64,000 nt of DNA from an uncultured Sphaerochaeta sp. (GTDB lineage Bacteria > Spirochaetota > Spirochaetia > Sphaerochaetales > Sphaerochaetaceae). Shown piece after piece: positions 16,638-25,414 of the stretch (within the stretch, counting starts at the first letter, position 1; each line of letters begins with the position of its first letter). The notes under the pieces were generated by a model, which was not told the origin of the DNA, did not search any database, and saw only the letters and a program-made list of their open reading frames with translations. The stretch lies in NCBI RefSeq assembly GCF_963666015.1, contig NZ_OY762555.1, forward strand, positions 62,001-126,000, in the 5' to 3' direction. The translations under genes were made by a program, and so were the position numbers.

Positions 16638-17123
16638 ATGGTAGTAATAAGAAAAATACTGGATGGCTTTGTAAAATGCATATCTGTTTTACTCATGATT
16701 CTGGTAGCTGGAATTGTGTTGTTGATGCTAAACGAGCTGGTGCTTCGTAATCTCCTCGGTTCTTCTTTCAAAGGAATGACAGAACTTTCTGGGTTTATGT
16801 TTTTATGGATGGCTTTCTTGGGCATCATTGTGTTATATGACCAAAACAGAATGATCTCCCTTGATATGTTCTTTGTAAGGACGAAGGGCAGATTGCGCAC
16901 AGTCCTATGGGTCATTCAGCGTTGTGCAGCAATATTGCTTGGAATCGTGATGATTCTGGCATTCAAAGGACTCTATCCTTTCATCAGTACTGAGTTCTAC
17001 TCTTCAATGCCGAGCTTTTCAAAGATGTATCAGTATGTTCCCATGGTAATTACTGGTGCGTTTCTTTGTGTTAAATCCATGTATGACCTTGTTGTGAAGG
17101 CAAGAGGGGAGAACGTGTCATGA
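16638..17123 (+). CDS. TRAP transporter small permease (DctQ)
   Basis: 161 residues with four membrane helices. It has the DctQ pattern LLGSSFKGMTELSGFMFLWMAFLG and a Tyr/Pro-containing last helix pair. It bridges to the large permease encoded by the next gene, whose ATG overlaps this stop (ATGA). AGGAAGGA precedes the start. Confidence 0.9.
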   Translation: MVVIRKILDGFVKCISVLLMILVAGIVLLMLNELVLRNLLGSSFKGMTELSGFMFLWMAFLGIIVLYDQNRMISLDMFFVRTKGRLRTVLWVIQRCAAILLGIVMILAFKGLYPFISTEFYSSMPSFSKMYQYVPMVITGAFLCVKSMYDLVVKARGENVS

Positions 17124-18391
17124 TATTGTTTTTTGGTAGTTTTATACTTTTGCTTTTGATTGGGGTGCCGATCAGTATATCGATCGGAGCCAGTGCGGTA
17201 TTGGGATGTTTGAATCTGGGGTATCCCTTGATGGTGATAGGCCAGAAAATGGTCAGCGGCATCGATTCATTCTTGCTGATAGCAATACCGTTGTTCATCT
17301 TGGCCGGCAACTTGATGAATGCTGGAAAGATAACAGAAAAAATCTTTGATTTTGCAAAACGCCTGGTAGGATGGATACCTGGTGGATTGGGTCATGCCAA
17401 TATTGTAGCAAGCTTGATTTTCGCAGGTATGAGCGGTAGTGCTGCAGCAGATGCAGGAGGACTTGGAACCATTGAGATGGAAGCAATGTCCACCAATGGA
17501 TATGATGATGACTTTTCTGCGGCGGTTACCGCATCATCAACAGTGATTGGGCCGATCTTTCCTCCTTCCATACCGTTGATCATCTATGGGTCTGTTGCAT
17601 CGGTGAGTGTATCACAACTGTTCATGGGAGGCGTTGTTCCCGGTCTATTGATGGCGATAGCTCTCATGATCATGGTCTTCGTATTTGCCATCAAGCGATC
17701 TTATCAAAGGGTAGCCTTCAGCCTGGTATTGTTGGTCAAGCAGTTCTTTGCTTCGATTCTCTCTATCATAACTCCGCTGATTATTCTCAGTGGATTTACC
17801 CTTGGTTGGTTCACTCCCACAGAAGCTTCAAGCGTTGCTGTTGCCTACGCTTTGGTTATTGCTCTGGTAGTGTATAGGACATTGGATTGGAAGACTTTCA
17901 AGGAGTGCCTGCTTGAGAGTGCGATCACGAGTGCAAACACACTGTTTATTATCGGAACTTCGATGCTTTTCAGCTATGTTCTTATTAAAGAGGGTGTTTC
18001 AACTCAGATGGCTACCTTTATATTGGGGATCAGTGATAATCCCTATATCATTCTCATGGTTATTAATATTCTCCTGCTTGTCTTGGGAATGTTCATGGAG
18101 CCAGGAGCAATATTGACCTTGATGTTGCCTGTCTTGCTTCCCATCGTTAAAGCGCTTGGGCTTGATTTGGTTCACTTTGGTGTGGTCATGGTCTTGAATC
18201 TGATGATCGGACAGGTAACACCACCCTTTGGTGTTTGTCTGTTTATCATTGCTGATGTAGCCAAGATATCGTTGAACCGGATGTACAAGGCAATCCTGCC
18301 GTTTATCATTCCCCTCTTGGTTGTCCTGTTTCTCGTTACGTATATGCCACAGATTGTTACCTGGCTACCCGGTGTACTGTTGCATGCATAA
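17120..18391 (+). CDS. TRAP transporter large permease (DctM)
   Basis: 423 residues, about twelve helices. It is typical of DctM with IPLFILAGNLMNAGKITEKIFDFA, GGLGHANIVASLIFAGMSGSA, FPPSIPLIIYG and the late GQVTPPFGVCLFI segment. It forms the ion-coupled translocation channel with DctQ and DctP. It is followed by an SDR and an aldolase on the same strand, which suggests the imported compound is a sugar acid processed by those enzymes. Confidence 0.92.
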   Translation: MILFFGSFILLLLIGVPISISIGASAVLGCLNLGYPLMVIGQKMVSGIDSFLLIAIPLFILAGNLMNAGKITEKIFDFAKRLVGWIPGGLGHANIVASLIFAGMSGSAAADAGGLGTIEMEAMSTNGYDDDFSAAVTASSTVIGPIFPPSIPLIIYGSVASVSVSQLFMGGVVPGLLMAIALMIMVFVFAIKRSYQRVAFSLVLLVKQFFASILSIITPLIILSGFTLGWFTPTEASSVAVAYALVIALVVYRTLDWKTFKECLLESAITSANTLFIIGTSMLFSYVLIKEGVSTQMATFILGISDNPYIILMVINILLLVLGMFMEPGAILTLMLPVLLPIVKALGLDLVHFGVVMVLNLMIGQVTPPFGVCLFIIADVAKISLNRMYKAILPFIIPLLVVLFLVTYMPQIVTWLPGVLLHA

Positions 18392-18419
18392 AAATTTTTA
18401 GTAAGGATATGGTATTTGT

Positions 18420-19250
18420 ATGAAAGACAATTTGTTTGATGTTTCCGGAAAAATTGTGATTATTACGGGTGGTTTGGGTCAAATTGGTGCTCAATTCGTG
18501 CTTGAGTTTTTAAAAAGGGATGCGAAGGTTGTAGTACTTTCTCGATCTGCCAATCCGGAAAAAGCAGCGGCCGCATTGGGGAAAGAGGCCTCCCAACATA
18601 AGCACCTTTTGTTGCAACGCGCTGATATTTGTAAGAAGGAATCTATAGAGGAGGCTCTTGATGCAATTGAACATGCATGGGGTGCCCCCGATGTATTGAT
18701 AAACAATGCAGGTATTGATACACAACCAAGCGCTCCGCCGGAAGTCAGTGGTCCTTTTGAAGAATTTCCTGAAGATGTATTCAGGGAGGTGGTTGAAACC
18801 AATCTGGTAGGCACTTTCTTGATGACACAGGCTGTTGGAGCACGCATGGTAAAGGCTGGAAAGCCGGGTTCCATTATCAATGTAGGATCAATCTATGGAA
18901 TGGTGAGTCCTGTACAGGATATCTATGCCTATAAGAAGGAAATGACTGGAGTCCCATTCATAAAGCCAGTTGCCTATAGTGCAGCCAAGAGTGGAATTTA
19001 TAATTTGACTCGTTATTGTGCCACGTATTGGGGTAAGAAAGATATTCGGGTAAATACCCTAACACCCAGTGGTGTCTGGAGAGAGACCCAGGATGAGTAT
19101 TTCCACGCAAACTATGAAGCAAGGATGCCGATCGGAAGAATGGCACAGGCAGATGAATTCAATGGTGCGATCATTTTTCTCTCCAGTGCAGCATCAACCT
19201 ATATGACTGGATCGAATCTTGTTGTTGATGGAGGCTGGACAGCATGGTAG
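18420..19250 (+). CDS. SDR-family dehydrogenase of the TRAP operon
   Basis: 276 residues. Cofactor loop TGGLGQIG (about residue 17), NNAG motif, catalytic Ser in VGSIYGM and YSAAK Tyr-Lys pair, ending with the usual VVDGGWTAW. A 14-residue stretch (YAYKKEMTGVPFIK) lies between Ser and Tyr, longer than in most SDRs. Lying between dctM and the aldolase gene, it probably oxidises or reduces the imported sugar acid or its keto form. Its last 7 bp overlap the aldolase start. Confidence 0.87.
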   Translation: MKDNLFDVSGKIVIITGGLGQIGAQFVLEFLKRDAKVVVLSRSANPEKAAAALGKEASQHKHLLLQRADICKKESIEEALDAIEHAWGAPDVLINNAGIDTQPSAPPEVSGPFEEFPEDVFREVVETNLVGTFLMTQAVGARMVKAGKPGSIINVGSIYGMVSPVQDIYAYKKEMTGVPFIKPVAYSAAKSGIYNLTRYCATYWGKKDIRVNTLTPSGVWRETQDEYFHANYEARMPIGRMAQADEFNGAIIFLSSAASTYMTGSNLVVDGGWTAW

Positions 19251-20122
19251 GCCATACCCCTTCTGTGATTTCTGCATTGATTACTCCCCTGGACGAAGGC
19301 AGGGAAGTTGATGTCCATGCGCTTGAGAAACTTGTTGAGTATGAAATTGGACATGGTGCAGAGGGTTTCTATTGTTGCGGTTCTTCTGGTGAGGGGCTAT
19401 TGCTCTCGCCAGATGAGAGGAAACTGGTTGTTGATACTGTTGCTTCTGTAACGGAAGGGAAGGTGCCTTTCTATGCGCATACAGGGTCTCTTGGAACCAG
19501 GGAAGCCATTGCTCTCTCTGTTCATGCACAGAAAAAAGGTGCACAAGCAGTTTCACTCATTCCACCGATCTATTACAACTACAGCCAAGCTGAGGTTGAG
19601 CAGTATTACGCAGATGTAGCGGATTCTGTTGATATCGGTGTGATTGTCTATAACATCCCGCAATTTACCGGTATCTCTTTCTCCAAAGATAGTGCCATTA
19701 TGACGAACGAGAAAATTGTAGGTATCAAGCATACGAGTATGAATCTCTATGACCTGGAGAGACTGGGACAGGCTTTCCCAGACAAGACATTGTTCAATGG
19801 TTTTGATGAGATCTATCTATACAGTTTAACCGCTGGTGCCCAGAGTACCATTGGTACCACTGTCAATGTTTGTCCGAAACTTTTCAAGGCGATCAGGGAA
19901 GATTTCATGAAAGGAGAAATTGCGGCAGCACAAGAGAAACAGCATGTACTGAATACGTTTGTCGAATCATTAGTGCAAGAAGGCATTTTCCCTGCAGTCA
20001 AGTATGCAATGACCTATCTTGGGGCTTCAGCAGGACCCTGTAGAAAACCCTTCAAACCATTGGATGAAGAAGGAAAGAGAAGGGTAGAGCTTGCAGTGAA
20101 AAAACTTGAACGATACCTCTAG
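19244..20122 (+). CDS. DHDPS/N-acetylneuraminate lyase-family aldolase
   Basis: 292 residues of the class I TIM-barrel aldolase family. It has GSSGEGLLLSPDER (phosphate/carboxylate loop), catalytic Tyr in IVYNIPQFTG (about 136) and the Schiff-base Lys in GIKHTSMNLYDLE (about 164). The segment LFNGFDEIYLYSLTAGA is closer to sialic acid lyases (LYNGYDEI..) than to DapA. It probably cleaves a 2-keto-3-deoxy acid to pyruvate plus an aldehyde. No nanE or nanK is nearby, so sialate as substrate is possible but unproven. Confidence 0.85.
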   Translation: MVGHTPSVISALITPLDEGREVDVHALEKLVEYEIGHGAEGFYCCGSSGEGLLLSPDERKLVVDTVASVTEGKVPFYAHTGSLGTREAIALSVHAQKKGAQAVSLIPPIYYNYSQAEVEQYYADVADSVDIGVIVYNIPQFTGISFSKDSAIMTNEKIVGIKHTSMNLYDLERLGQAFPDKTLFNGFDEIYLYSLTAGAQSTIGTTVNVCPKLFKAIREDFMKGEIAAAQEKQHVLNTFVESLVQEGIFPAVKYAMTYLGASAGPCRKPFKPLDEEGKRRVELAVKKLERYL

Positions 20123-20131
20123 ATAATCTGG

Positions 20132-20166
20132 CTTCAGCCGTCTTTTGATGGCTGGAGCTGAATTAT
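20132..20166 (+). terminator. Probable terminator of the dctPQM operon
   Basis: CTTCAGCC (20132-20139) pairs with GGCTGGAG (20150-20157) apart from one mismatch, followed by CTGAATTATTTT. The T-run is imperfect, so strength is uncertain. Confidence 0.45.
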
Positions 20167-20331
20167 TTTATAGTTATAACAGAGAGATCATCCAAGTTGC
20201 CGAAGTCTGAGTGTATTCATTTCTTATTATTTTATCACTTTTATGCGTAATCTTGACGTACGTCAATGAAATCTTACTCCTTTGTATTCATACTAAAGCC
20301 AGTTCAATGGTTAGATAAGGAGTACGTATAT

Positions 20332-20988
20332 ATGAAAAATGCCAAATCAATACGCTCATGGAGCTTAATTTCTGGTCTGTCAATCTTTATCATGGCGATT
20401 GCTGCTGGAATCGCCTATGGAATGATCTTCCCCTCCTTATATCGGGAGGCAGATCCAATACAGACCCTTCAATTGATTGAAGCCAATAGGGGTTCTTTTC
20501 GTGTCATGAACCTCTTGTTCATGGTGATACTGGTAACCGATCTCTTGGTTTCGTACGGATTCTGTGTGATTTTTAGTCCTTTTAGTAAACGGTTAGCTGT
20601 CTTAACCAGCCTGACTCGGTTTGTCTATTCCGGTATCCTTGCTGTCGCCCTATATTACCTGTTTGGCAAGCAAATGGACGCATTCCTCCGGATCTGGTCC
20701 TTCGGTTTGTTCCTCTTTGGTTTTCACCTCATGTTCTTAGGCAGTGTATTGGTACATGGCCGATGGTTGGTCAAAGTGCTGGGTGTCCTGTTGTTGATTG
20801 GGGGAGTTGGCTATTCACTCATTCATGGAATCGAGACATTCACACCTCAATCATATCAGGCAGCCATGCTTCTGGAAGACACCCTTGGTATACCCATGGC
20901 AGCAGGTGAGTTGCTTCTGGCTCTTTGGTTGGTACTGACACGAGGGAAAATGTTTATACAAGAGAAGACTCTGCAAGGCGACGTTTGA
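20332..20988 (+). CDS. DUF4386 membrane protein
   Basis: About 218 residues with six predicted membrane helices, matching the DUF4386 layout (AGIAYGMIFPSLYREADPIQ, ANRGSFRVMNLLFMVIL). The function of this family is unknown. The start at 20332 has TAAGGAG upstream; an in-frame extension to 20266 lacks a site. The 3' end overlaps the convergent Crp/Fnr gene by 35 bp. Confidence 0.72.
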   Translation: MKNAKSIRSWSLISGLSIFIMAIAAGIAYGMIFPSLYREADPIQTLQLIEANRGSFRVMNLLFMVILVTDLLVSYGFCVIFSPFSKRLAVLTSLTRFVYSGILAVALYYLFGKQMDAFLRIWSFGLFLFGFHLMFLGSVLVHGRWLVKVLGVLLLIGGVGYSLIHGIETFTPQSYQAAMLLEDTLGIPMAAGELLLALWLVLTRGKMFIQEKTLQGDV

Positions 20989-21556
20989 TCCTGCTCAATG
21001 ACTCAGCGGTAATGCCGATATAGCTTGCAAGTTGGTGTTGGGGGACTCGCGTAAACAGATCCATACGTGTTTGCATAAGTCTCTTGACCCTGTCCTCTGG
21101 TCCCATACTGATGAAAGCTGTGTAATCATCATGCATTTTCCCAAGCGACTCTTCCATCATTCTTCTTGTTATTTCCGCAAAGACAGGGTATGTATCAAAC
21201 TCATCTGATTGTTGATCCAAATCCCCCACAATCATGACCGAGTCCTCAAGACATGTAACAAAATAGGGAGAGTCCTTGGAAGTGAGGATAGCGATGCTTT
21301 GATATTCTGTAATGAAATCAGAGGTAATTTCTTTTCCTGCCTCATTCACTGCATACTTCCTTGCGCATCCCTGCAATATAAAGAAGCATTGAGTTACAGG
21401 GTCTCCCTGTCTGAGCAACACAGTACCTTTCTTGAAGAACGCTATTGGCAGATGTCGTATCATTGGTTTCAGCTCAGCGGGAGAAATATCCGCATAGTGA
21501 GAAGCAAATTGTGCGAAATTATCAATCAATGTTTCGGGCACTTTATATGGTTTCAT
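20954..21556 (-). CDS. Crp/Fnr-family transcriptional regulator
   Basis: 200 residues. The cyclic-nucleotide-type beta barrel covers about residues 25-115 (FFKKGTVLLRQGDPVTQCFFILQG), and a C-terminal HTH reads HQLASYIGITAESLSRIKRRL. The barrel lacks a clear RxS cAMP-binding motif and there is no N-terminal Cys cluster, so the signal is unknown and an Fe-S Fnr role is unlikely. It is convergent with the DUF4386 gene. Copy 1 of the inverted-repeat element begins 21 bp upstream of its start, within its promoter region. Confidence 0.82.
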   Translation of the reverse strand: MKPYKVPETLIDNFAQFASHYADISPAELKPMIRHLPIAFFKKGTVLLRQGDPVTQCFFILQGCARKYAVNEAGKEITSDFITEYQSIAILTSKDSPYFVTCLEDSVMIVGDLDQQSDEFDTYPVFAEITRRMMEESLGKMHDDYTAFISMGPEDRVKRLMQTRMDLFTRVPQHQLASYIGITAESLSRIKRRLAESSLV

Positions 21557-21576
21557 TTGACATCCTTTATTGCTGA

Positions 21577-21740
21577 CTAGTGATCAGTAACAGTATAAAC
21601 TTGTAACTGGGCTTGGAGCAGATCGGACAGAGGACAAGGCCAAGGAAGCGAAGATATCGAGATATCTGAGCTGACGCGAACGAAGTTCATCAGTTCGATA
21701 GGCCCAAAAAAGTAAAGATTTACATGTTACAGATCACTTG
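21577..21740. mobile_element. MITE-like inverted-repeat element, copy 1
   Basis: This is a 164-bp unit bounded by CTAGTGATCAGTAACA and, inverted, CAAGTGATCTGTAACA (14 of 16 matching). It is about 90% identical by eye to 27310-27474 over its whole length and has no reading frame of note. An internal palindrome, AGATATC-GA-GATATCT (21652-21667), sits near the middle. Size, terminal inverted repeats and dispersal fit a miniature inverted-repeat transposable element; a structured RNA or REP-like repeat is the alternative. It lies between divergent genes, upstream of the Crp/Fnr gene. Confidence 0.75.
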
Positions 21741-21802
21741 ATGGTACCATTCCATGCCTCTATTGTACACAACTGCTCTCAATCTGTTTGACCCCGATTT
21801 GC

Positions 21803-21831
21803 TTGACGATTGCCAAGGCTCGTCGTAGGCT
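21803..21831 (+). promoter_or_regulatory. Sigma70-type promoter for the SDR gene
   Basis: TTGACG (21803-21808), a 17-bp spacer and TAGGCT (21826-21831) stand 23 bp before the ATG at 21855, just downstream of the inverted-repeat element. Confidence 0.5.
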
Positions 21832-21854
21832 ACTAGAGAGAAGGAGACGCAGGT

Positions 21855-22625
21855 ATGGATGGGAATCGGTTTGGTTCTACGTTGGAAGGAAAATTGGTGG
21901 TAATAACTGGTGCTAGCAAAGGAATTGGTAAGGGGTTGGCTGAGATCATAGCCTCAGAAGGGGCAAGGGTTGCAATTGCTGCACGAGATATTGATGCGCT
22001 TAAGCAGGTTGCTAAGGGCATCATTGAGCTAGGAGGAGAATGTAAGGCCTTCAACCTTGACTTGAGAAGAGTTGAATCAATCAGGGATTGTTTTTCCCGT
22101 ATTGAAGAAGAAATGGGTCCAATCGATGTACTGGTAAACAATGCAGGAATGGGCAACCCAATTCCAGCTGAGGAGATAACCGAGGAAGACTGGGACTGGA
22201 TGATGGATCTGAACCTGAAAGGAACCTTCTTCTGTTGCCAGGAAGCAGGAAAGAGAATGCTCTCCCGTAAGAAGGGACGTATTGTGAATATATCCAGCCA
22301 AGCTTCTGTGGTGGCCATCCCTCATGAGGCTGTCTATTGTGCTTCAAAGGGTGGACTGAATATGCTCACCAAGGTATTGGCCTCTGAATGGTCCCCAAGC
22401 AATATTACGGTCAATGCAGTTGGTCCTACCTTTGTCTATACCCCTGGAACTGCTGAAAGACTGGATGACCCAGCATTCCTTGCAGGGGTACTTGATAAGA
22501 TTCCTCGTGGCAGGGTTGCCTCCATTGATGATGTTGCTTCTGCAGTTCTTTATCTCGCGAGTGATCATGCAGACATGGTAACCGGTACCCTCCTCCTGGT
22601 CGATGGTGGCTGGACCTCCCTCTAA
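21855..22625 (+). CDS. SDR-family oxidoreductase
   Basis: 256 residues with TGASKGIG (about 17-24), NNAGMG, catalytic Ser in NISSQAS, YCASK and the C-terminal LLLVDGGWTSL. It is a standard NAD(P)-dependent dehydrogenase of the FabG/gluconate-dehydrogenase type; its substrate cannot be assigned. GAGAAGGAGA lies before the ATG. It appears to be a single-gene unit, with the two-component regulator 68 bp downstream on the same strand. Confidence 0.85.
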   Translation: MDGNRFGSTLEGKLVVITGASKGIGKGLAEIIASEGARVAIAARDIDALKQVAKGIIELGGECKAFNLDLRRVESIRDCFSRIEEEMGPIDVLVNNAGMGNPIPAEEITEEDWDWMMDLNLKGTFFCCQEAGKRMLSRKKGRIVNISSQASVVAIPHEAVYCASKGGLNMLTKVLASEWSPSNITVNAVGPTFVYTPGTAERLDDPAFLAGVLDKIPRGRVASIDDVASAVLYLASDHADMVTGTLLLVDGGWTSL

Positions 22626-22693
22626 GATGAAGAGTAGGTAAAGAACAAGAGTAGTGTCTTGTTTTTTGGAACTCACAATCCTATCATCTACCC

Positions 22694-23386
22694 ATGATAT
22701 ATATTGTTGAGGACAATCCAGCAATTGCGGAGACCATCCAAGCCTACTTGCAGTTGGCAGGGTACACCACCGAAGTATTCGGTAGGTGTGAAGGTGTGAT
22801 TGAAAGCCTGGAGTACAAACATCCCCGTCTTTGCATCCTTGATGTGATGCTGCCTGATGGGGATGGCTTTCTTCTGGCAAAGCAGATTCATGCTGCAGAT
22901 GAGAGCATTCCATTCATATTCCTGACTGCTCGTGAATCAGAGAGCGACCGGATAACCGGTCTGGAACTCGGGTCAGAGGATTATATTGTAAAACCATTCA
23001 GTCCCAAGGAGCTGGTCCTGAGAGTTCAGGCAATACTCAGAAGAGTGGAGCAGGGTGGCAAGCAACAGAGTGAAGGTGTCCAATTTTCATTGGACGGCCA
23101 TACGCTCCACCTCAATGAACACACGCATGAAGTCATCCTTGATGGTACATTGCTCTCCCTAACTGCGCTTGAATGGAAGATGCTTCTGTTGCTTGCTGAG
23201 AACAGTCCCCAGTTGATTACCAGACAGCGGCTTTTGGGTGAATGCCTGGGGTATGTACATGACGGATCTGACAGAACGATCAATACCCATATGAAGAACC
23301 TTCGTTCAAAGCTTGGATCGGTTGAATGGATCAAGACGGTGAGAGGATTCGGGTATGCATTTGCTGGGAAGCGGAAGGATAATTAG
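22694..23386 (+). CDS. OmpR-family response regulator
   Basis: 230 residues. The receiver domain has the acidic pair E6/D7, phospho-acceptor D50 (LCILDVMLPDGDGF) and the conserved Lys in VKPFSPKE. A C-terminal winged helix follows (ALEWKMLLLLAENSPQLITRQ ... DRTINTHMKNLRSKLG). It is partner of the histidine kinase beginning one base after its stop. No clear SD precedes the ATG. The small secreted protein gene downstream of the kinase is a plausible target. Confidence 0.92.
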   Translation: MIYIVEDNPAIAETIQAYLQLAGYTTEVFGRCEGVIESLEYKHPRLCILDVMLPDGDGFLLAKQIHAADESIPFIFLTARESESDRITGLELGSEDYIVKPFSPKELVLRVQAILRRVEQGGKQQSEGVQFSLDGHTLHLNEHTHEVILDGTLLSLTALEWKMLLLLAENSPQLITRQRLLGECLGYVHDGSDRTINTHMKNLRSKLGSVEWIKTVRGFGYAFAGKRKDN

Positions 23387-23387
23387 G

Positions 23388-24731
23388 ATGAGAAGAACCA
23401 TCTCCCTGTCAAAACTGAACTTCCTCCTTGTACTTCTCAGCCTTCTGGTGTTTACCTCCTTGCTGTCCCTGATGCTTTTCTTCGGATTGGATGCAACCCA
23501 GGATGCCTGGTACTCCCAGCAAATCACTAGCCTCCAGAGACAAATTGAAGAACGGATTCTGGAAGTATATAGACAAGAAGGATCGCTCAGCGAAGAAGCT
23601 CTCTCAGCTGCATTGGAAGACCTACTACAGCAACCCACCTACCTGATCATCTCCGATACGGAGAGAAATACACTGTATTCCTACCATAAAACTGATCGTA
23701 GTGTTGGCAGGGCAAGGGGATTCCAGTTTGGACAATTGGAAAACCAGAAGATACTTCCCATCACCGGGGAGAATGGACAAACCATTGCCTACTATTCCTT
23801 GCATCTGCCTACCTTCTCCGAGGTGGAAGCCAATGCAATGCTTGTCTCAGCTGCAAGGAATGTGCTCATCTGGGCATTGTTTATTTCCTTGCTGGTAGCA
23901 GTACTACTTGCCTTTCTCTTTTTTCTTCCCCTCAAGAAGCGAAGTCGGGAACTCACGGAAGGATTATCCAGTATGGCCAATCGTCAGCGGGATGTTGTCC
24001 TCAAACAGAGCATGGTGAGTGAGTTTGCAGACATCAGTGAAGCAGCAAAGAAACTCCAGGAAAATTTATTGCATGAGGAGCGGCTTCGTCGTCAGTGGGC
24101 AGCTGATATCGCCCATGATCTGAGGAGCCCGGTAACCGTACTCAAAGGACAGTTGGAAGGCGTTGCAGACGGAGTCTTGAAACTGGATGAACATCGTATT
24201 GAGCTCTTTCTGTCAGAAACAGAAAAGTTAACGTATATGATCAATGACCTCTCGCTCCTGACGCATCTGGAGTCTCCTGGCTATGCAGTACATACTGAGC
24301 CAGTAAGGGTCGATGAAGTACTCAAGCATCTCCTCTCTCGCTTTGAGGTACAAGCAAAACAGCGAGGGATGGAATTCTCTTACGCTGCCATACCCCTGTT
24401 ATTGCAAGCCGATTTGAACCTATTCACCAGACTCCTGGACAACTTGGTTTCCAATGCAGTGAGATATGGGGAGGCTCCTTCCTCTATTGTCATCTTTGTG
24501 GAGGGTGATGCATCGGGTAATGCCGTACAGTTACGTATTGAAAATGAAGGTATCATAGAAGAAGCCTTCCTTCCAAGACTTTTTGATAGACTGAGTAGAG
24601 CCGAAGCCTCTCGCACCAGTGAAGGTACAGGGCTGGGGCTTTCCATAGTAAAAGCCATTGTTGATGCTCATGGTTGGAATATTGCTGTGACCAGCAAGAA
24701 AAAGACCATATTTACCCTCTACTTTACCTAA
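23388..24731 (+). CDS. Sensor histidine kinase
   Basis: About 447 residues. A first membrane helix (about 11-30), an extracytoplasmic sensor of roughly 120 residues and a second helix (about 165-185) are followed by the H-box DIAHDLRSPVTVL (His about 242), N-box RLLDNLVSNAVRYGE and G-box GTGLGLSIVKAIVDAHG. It autophosphorylates and passes phosphate to the adjacent OmpR-type regulator. The signal is unknown. The ATG at 23388 lies one base after the regulator stop, so translation is coupled. Confidence 0.92.
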   Translation: MRRTISLSKLNFLLVLLSLLVFTSLLSLMLFFGLDATQDAWYSQQITSLQRQIEERILEVYRQEGSLSEEALSAALEDLLQQPTYLIISDTERNTLYSYHKTDRSVGRARGFQFGQLENQKILPITGENGQTIAYYSLHLPTFSEVEANAMLVSAARNVLIWALFISLLVAVLLAFLFFLPLKKRSRELTEGLSSMANRQRDVVLKQSMVSEFADISEAAKKLQENLLHEERLRRQWAADIAHDLRSPVTVLKGQLEGVADGVLKLDEHRIELFLSETEKLTYMINDLSLLTHLESPGYAVHTEPVRVDEVLKHLLSRFEVQAKQRGMEFSYAAIPLLLQADLNLFTRLLDNLVSNAVRYGEAPSSIVIFVEGDASGNAVQLRIENEGIIEEAFLPRLFDRLSRAEASRTSEGTGLGLSIVKAIVDAHGWNIAVTSKKKTIFTLYFT

Positions 24732-24812
24732 TCTTTATCTACTGTTGAAACTCTCTAGATACTGGAGTGCGAAACTCTAGTCAAGACAAACAAATTGACT
24801 GGAGGTCAAAGA

Positions 24813-25214
24813 ATGAAGAACAACAAACGTATTGGGATGGTAGCCATCCTCCTTATCGTCGGTATCGTAGCACTCAGTGCAGCTCCTGCATTCGCACAAG
24901 GTAGAGCAGTAGCTCCCGTGCAGGGAAGGGCTGTATCTGCAGCTCCTCGATCAAGTGTCCAGCAGAATCAGGCTGTACAACAGCGTGTGATGATGATGGA
25001 TTGTACTGCAGAAGATTGTATTTTTGATGAGCTTCCTGCTGAACTGCAGGCACAGATTGAAGAGAGAAGGGCAGAAGCTGAATTGAGACAGACCGCAGGT
25101 GGTCAGTATCAAGGTGGTGGTCGAGGACAGAAAGGTAGCTCACCTCAGGGTGGCATGGCCGGTGGCCGTGGACAGAAAGCTGGATCCCCCCAAGGTGGAT
25201 ATGGCCGTCGCTAA
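24813..25214 (+). CDS. Small secreted Gly/Gln/Arg-rich protein
   Basis: 133 residues. A clear signal peptide ends at APAFAQG. A mid-section has two close Cys (MDCTAEDCIFDEL) and a charged helix (ELQAQIEERRAEAELRQ). The tail is low-complexity, with repeated GGRGQK-x-S-x-QGG units. GGAGG at 24801 sets the start, and a UUCG-loop terminator follows. I do not recognise a family. It follows the sensor kinase on the same strand, as envelope-stress accessory proteins of the CpxP/Spy kind often do, but there is no sequence similarity I can claim. Confidence 0.7.
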   Translation: MKNNKRIGMVAILLIVGIVALSAAPAFAQGRAVAPVQGRAVSAAPRSSVQQNQAVQQRVMMMDCTAEDCIFDELPAELQAQIEERRAEAELRQTAGGQYQGGGRGQKGSSPQGGMAGGRGQKAGSPQGGYGRR

Positions 25215-25236
25215 CAGACAGATAACATAATCTCCA

Positions 25237-25261
25237 GGAGGGTCTTCGGATCCTCTTTTTT
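25237..25261 (+). terminator. Intrinsic terminator with UUCG tetraloop
   Basis: GAGGGTC (25238-25244), loop TTCG and GATCCTC (25249-25255) form a seven-pair stem with one G-U pair, followed by six T. It closes the two-component/secreted-protein unit. Confidence 0.85.
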
Positions 25262-25414
25262 ACAGGAAAATCATCATAGAATGACATATGATTGGTAGTA
25301 ATATATAATAATATAAAACATATAAGTATATATAATATAAAGAAAAAACAAGAAATTCCTTGAGAAACAATGCCCTCGGGAGCATACTGGTAGTAGCAAA
25401 CCTAAGGAGAGCAT

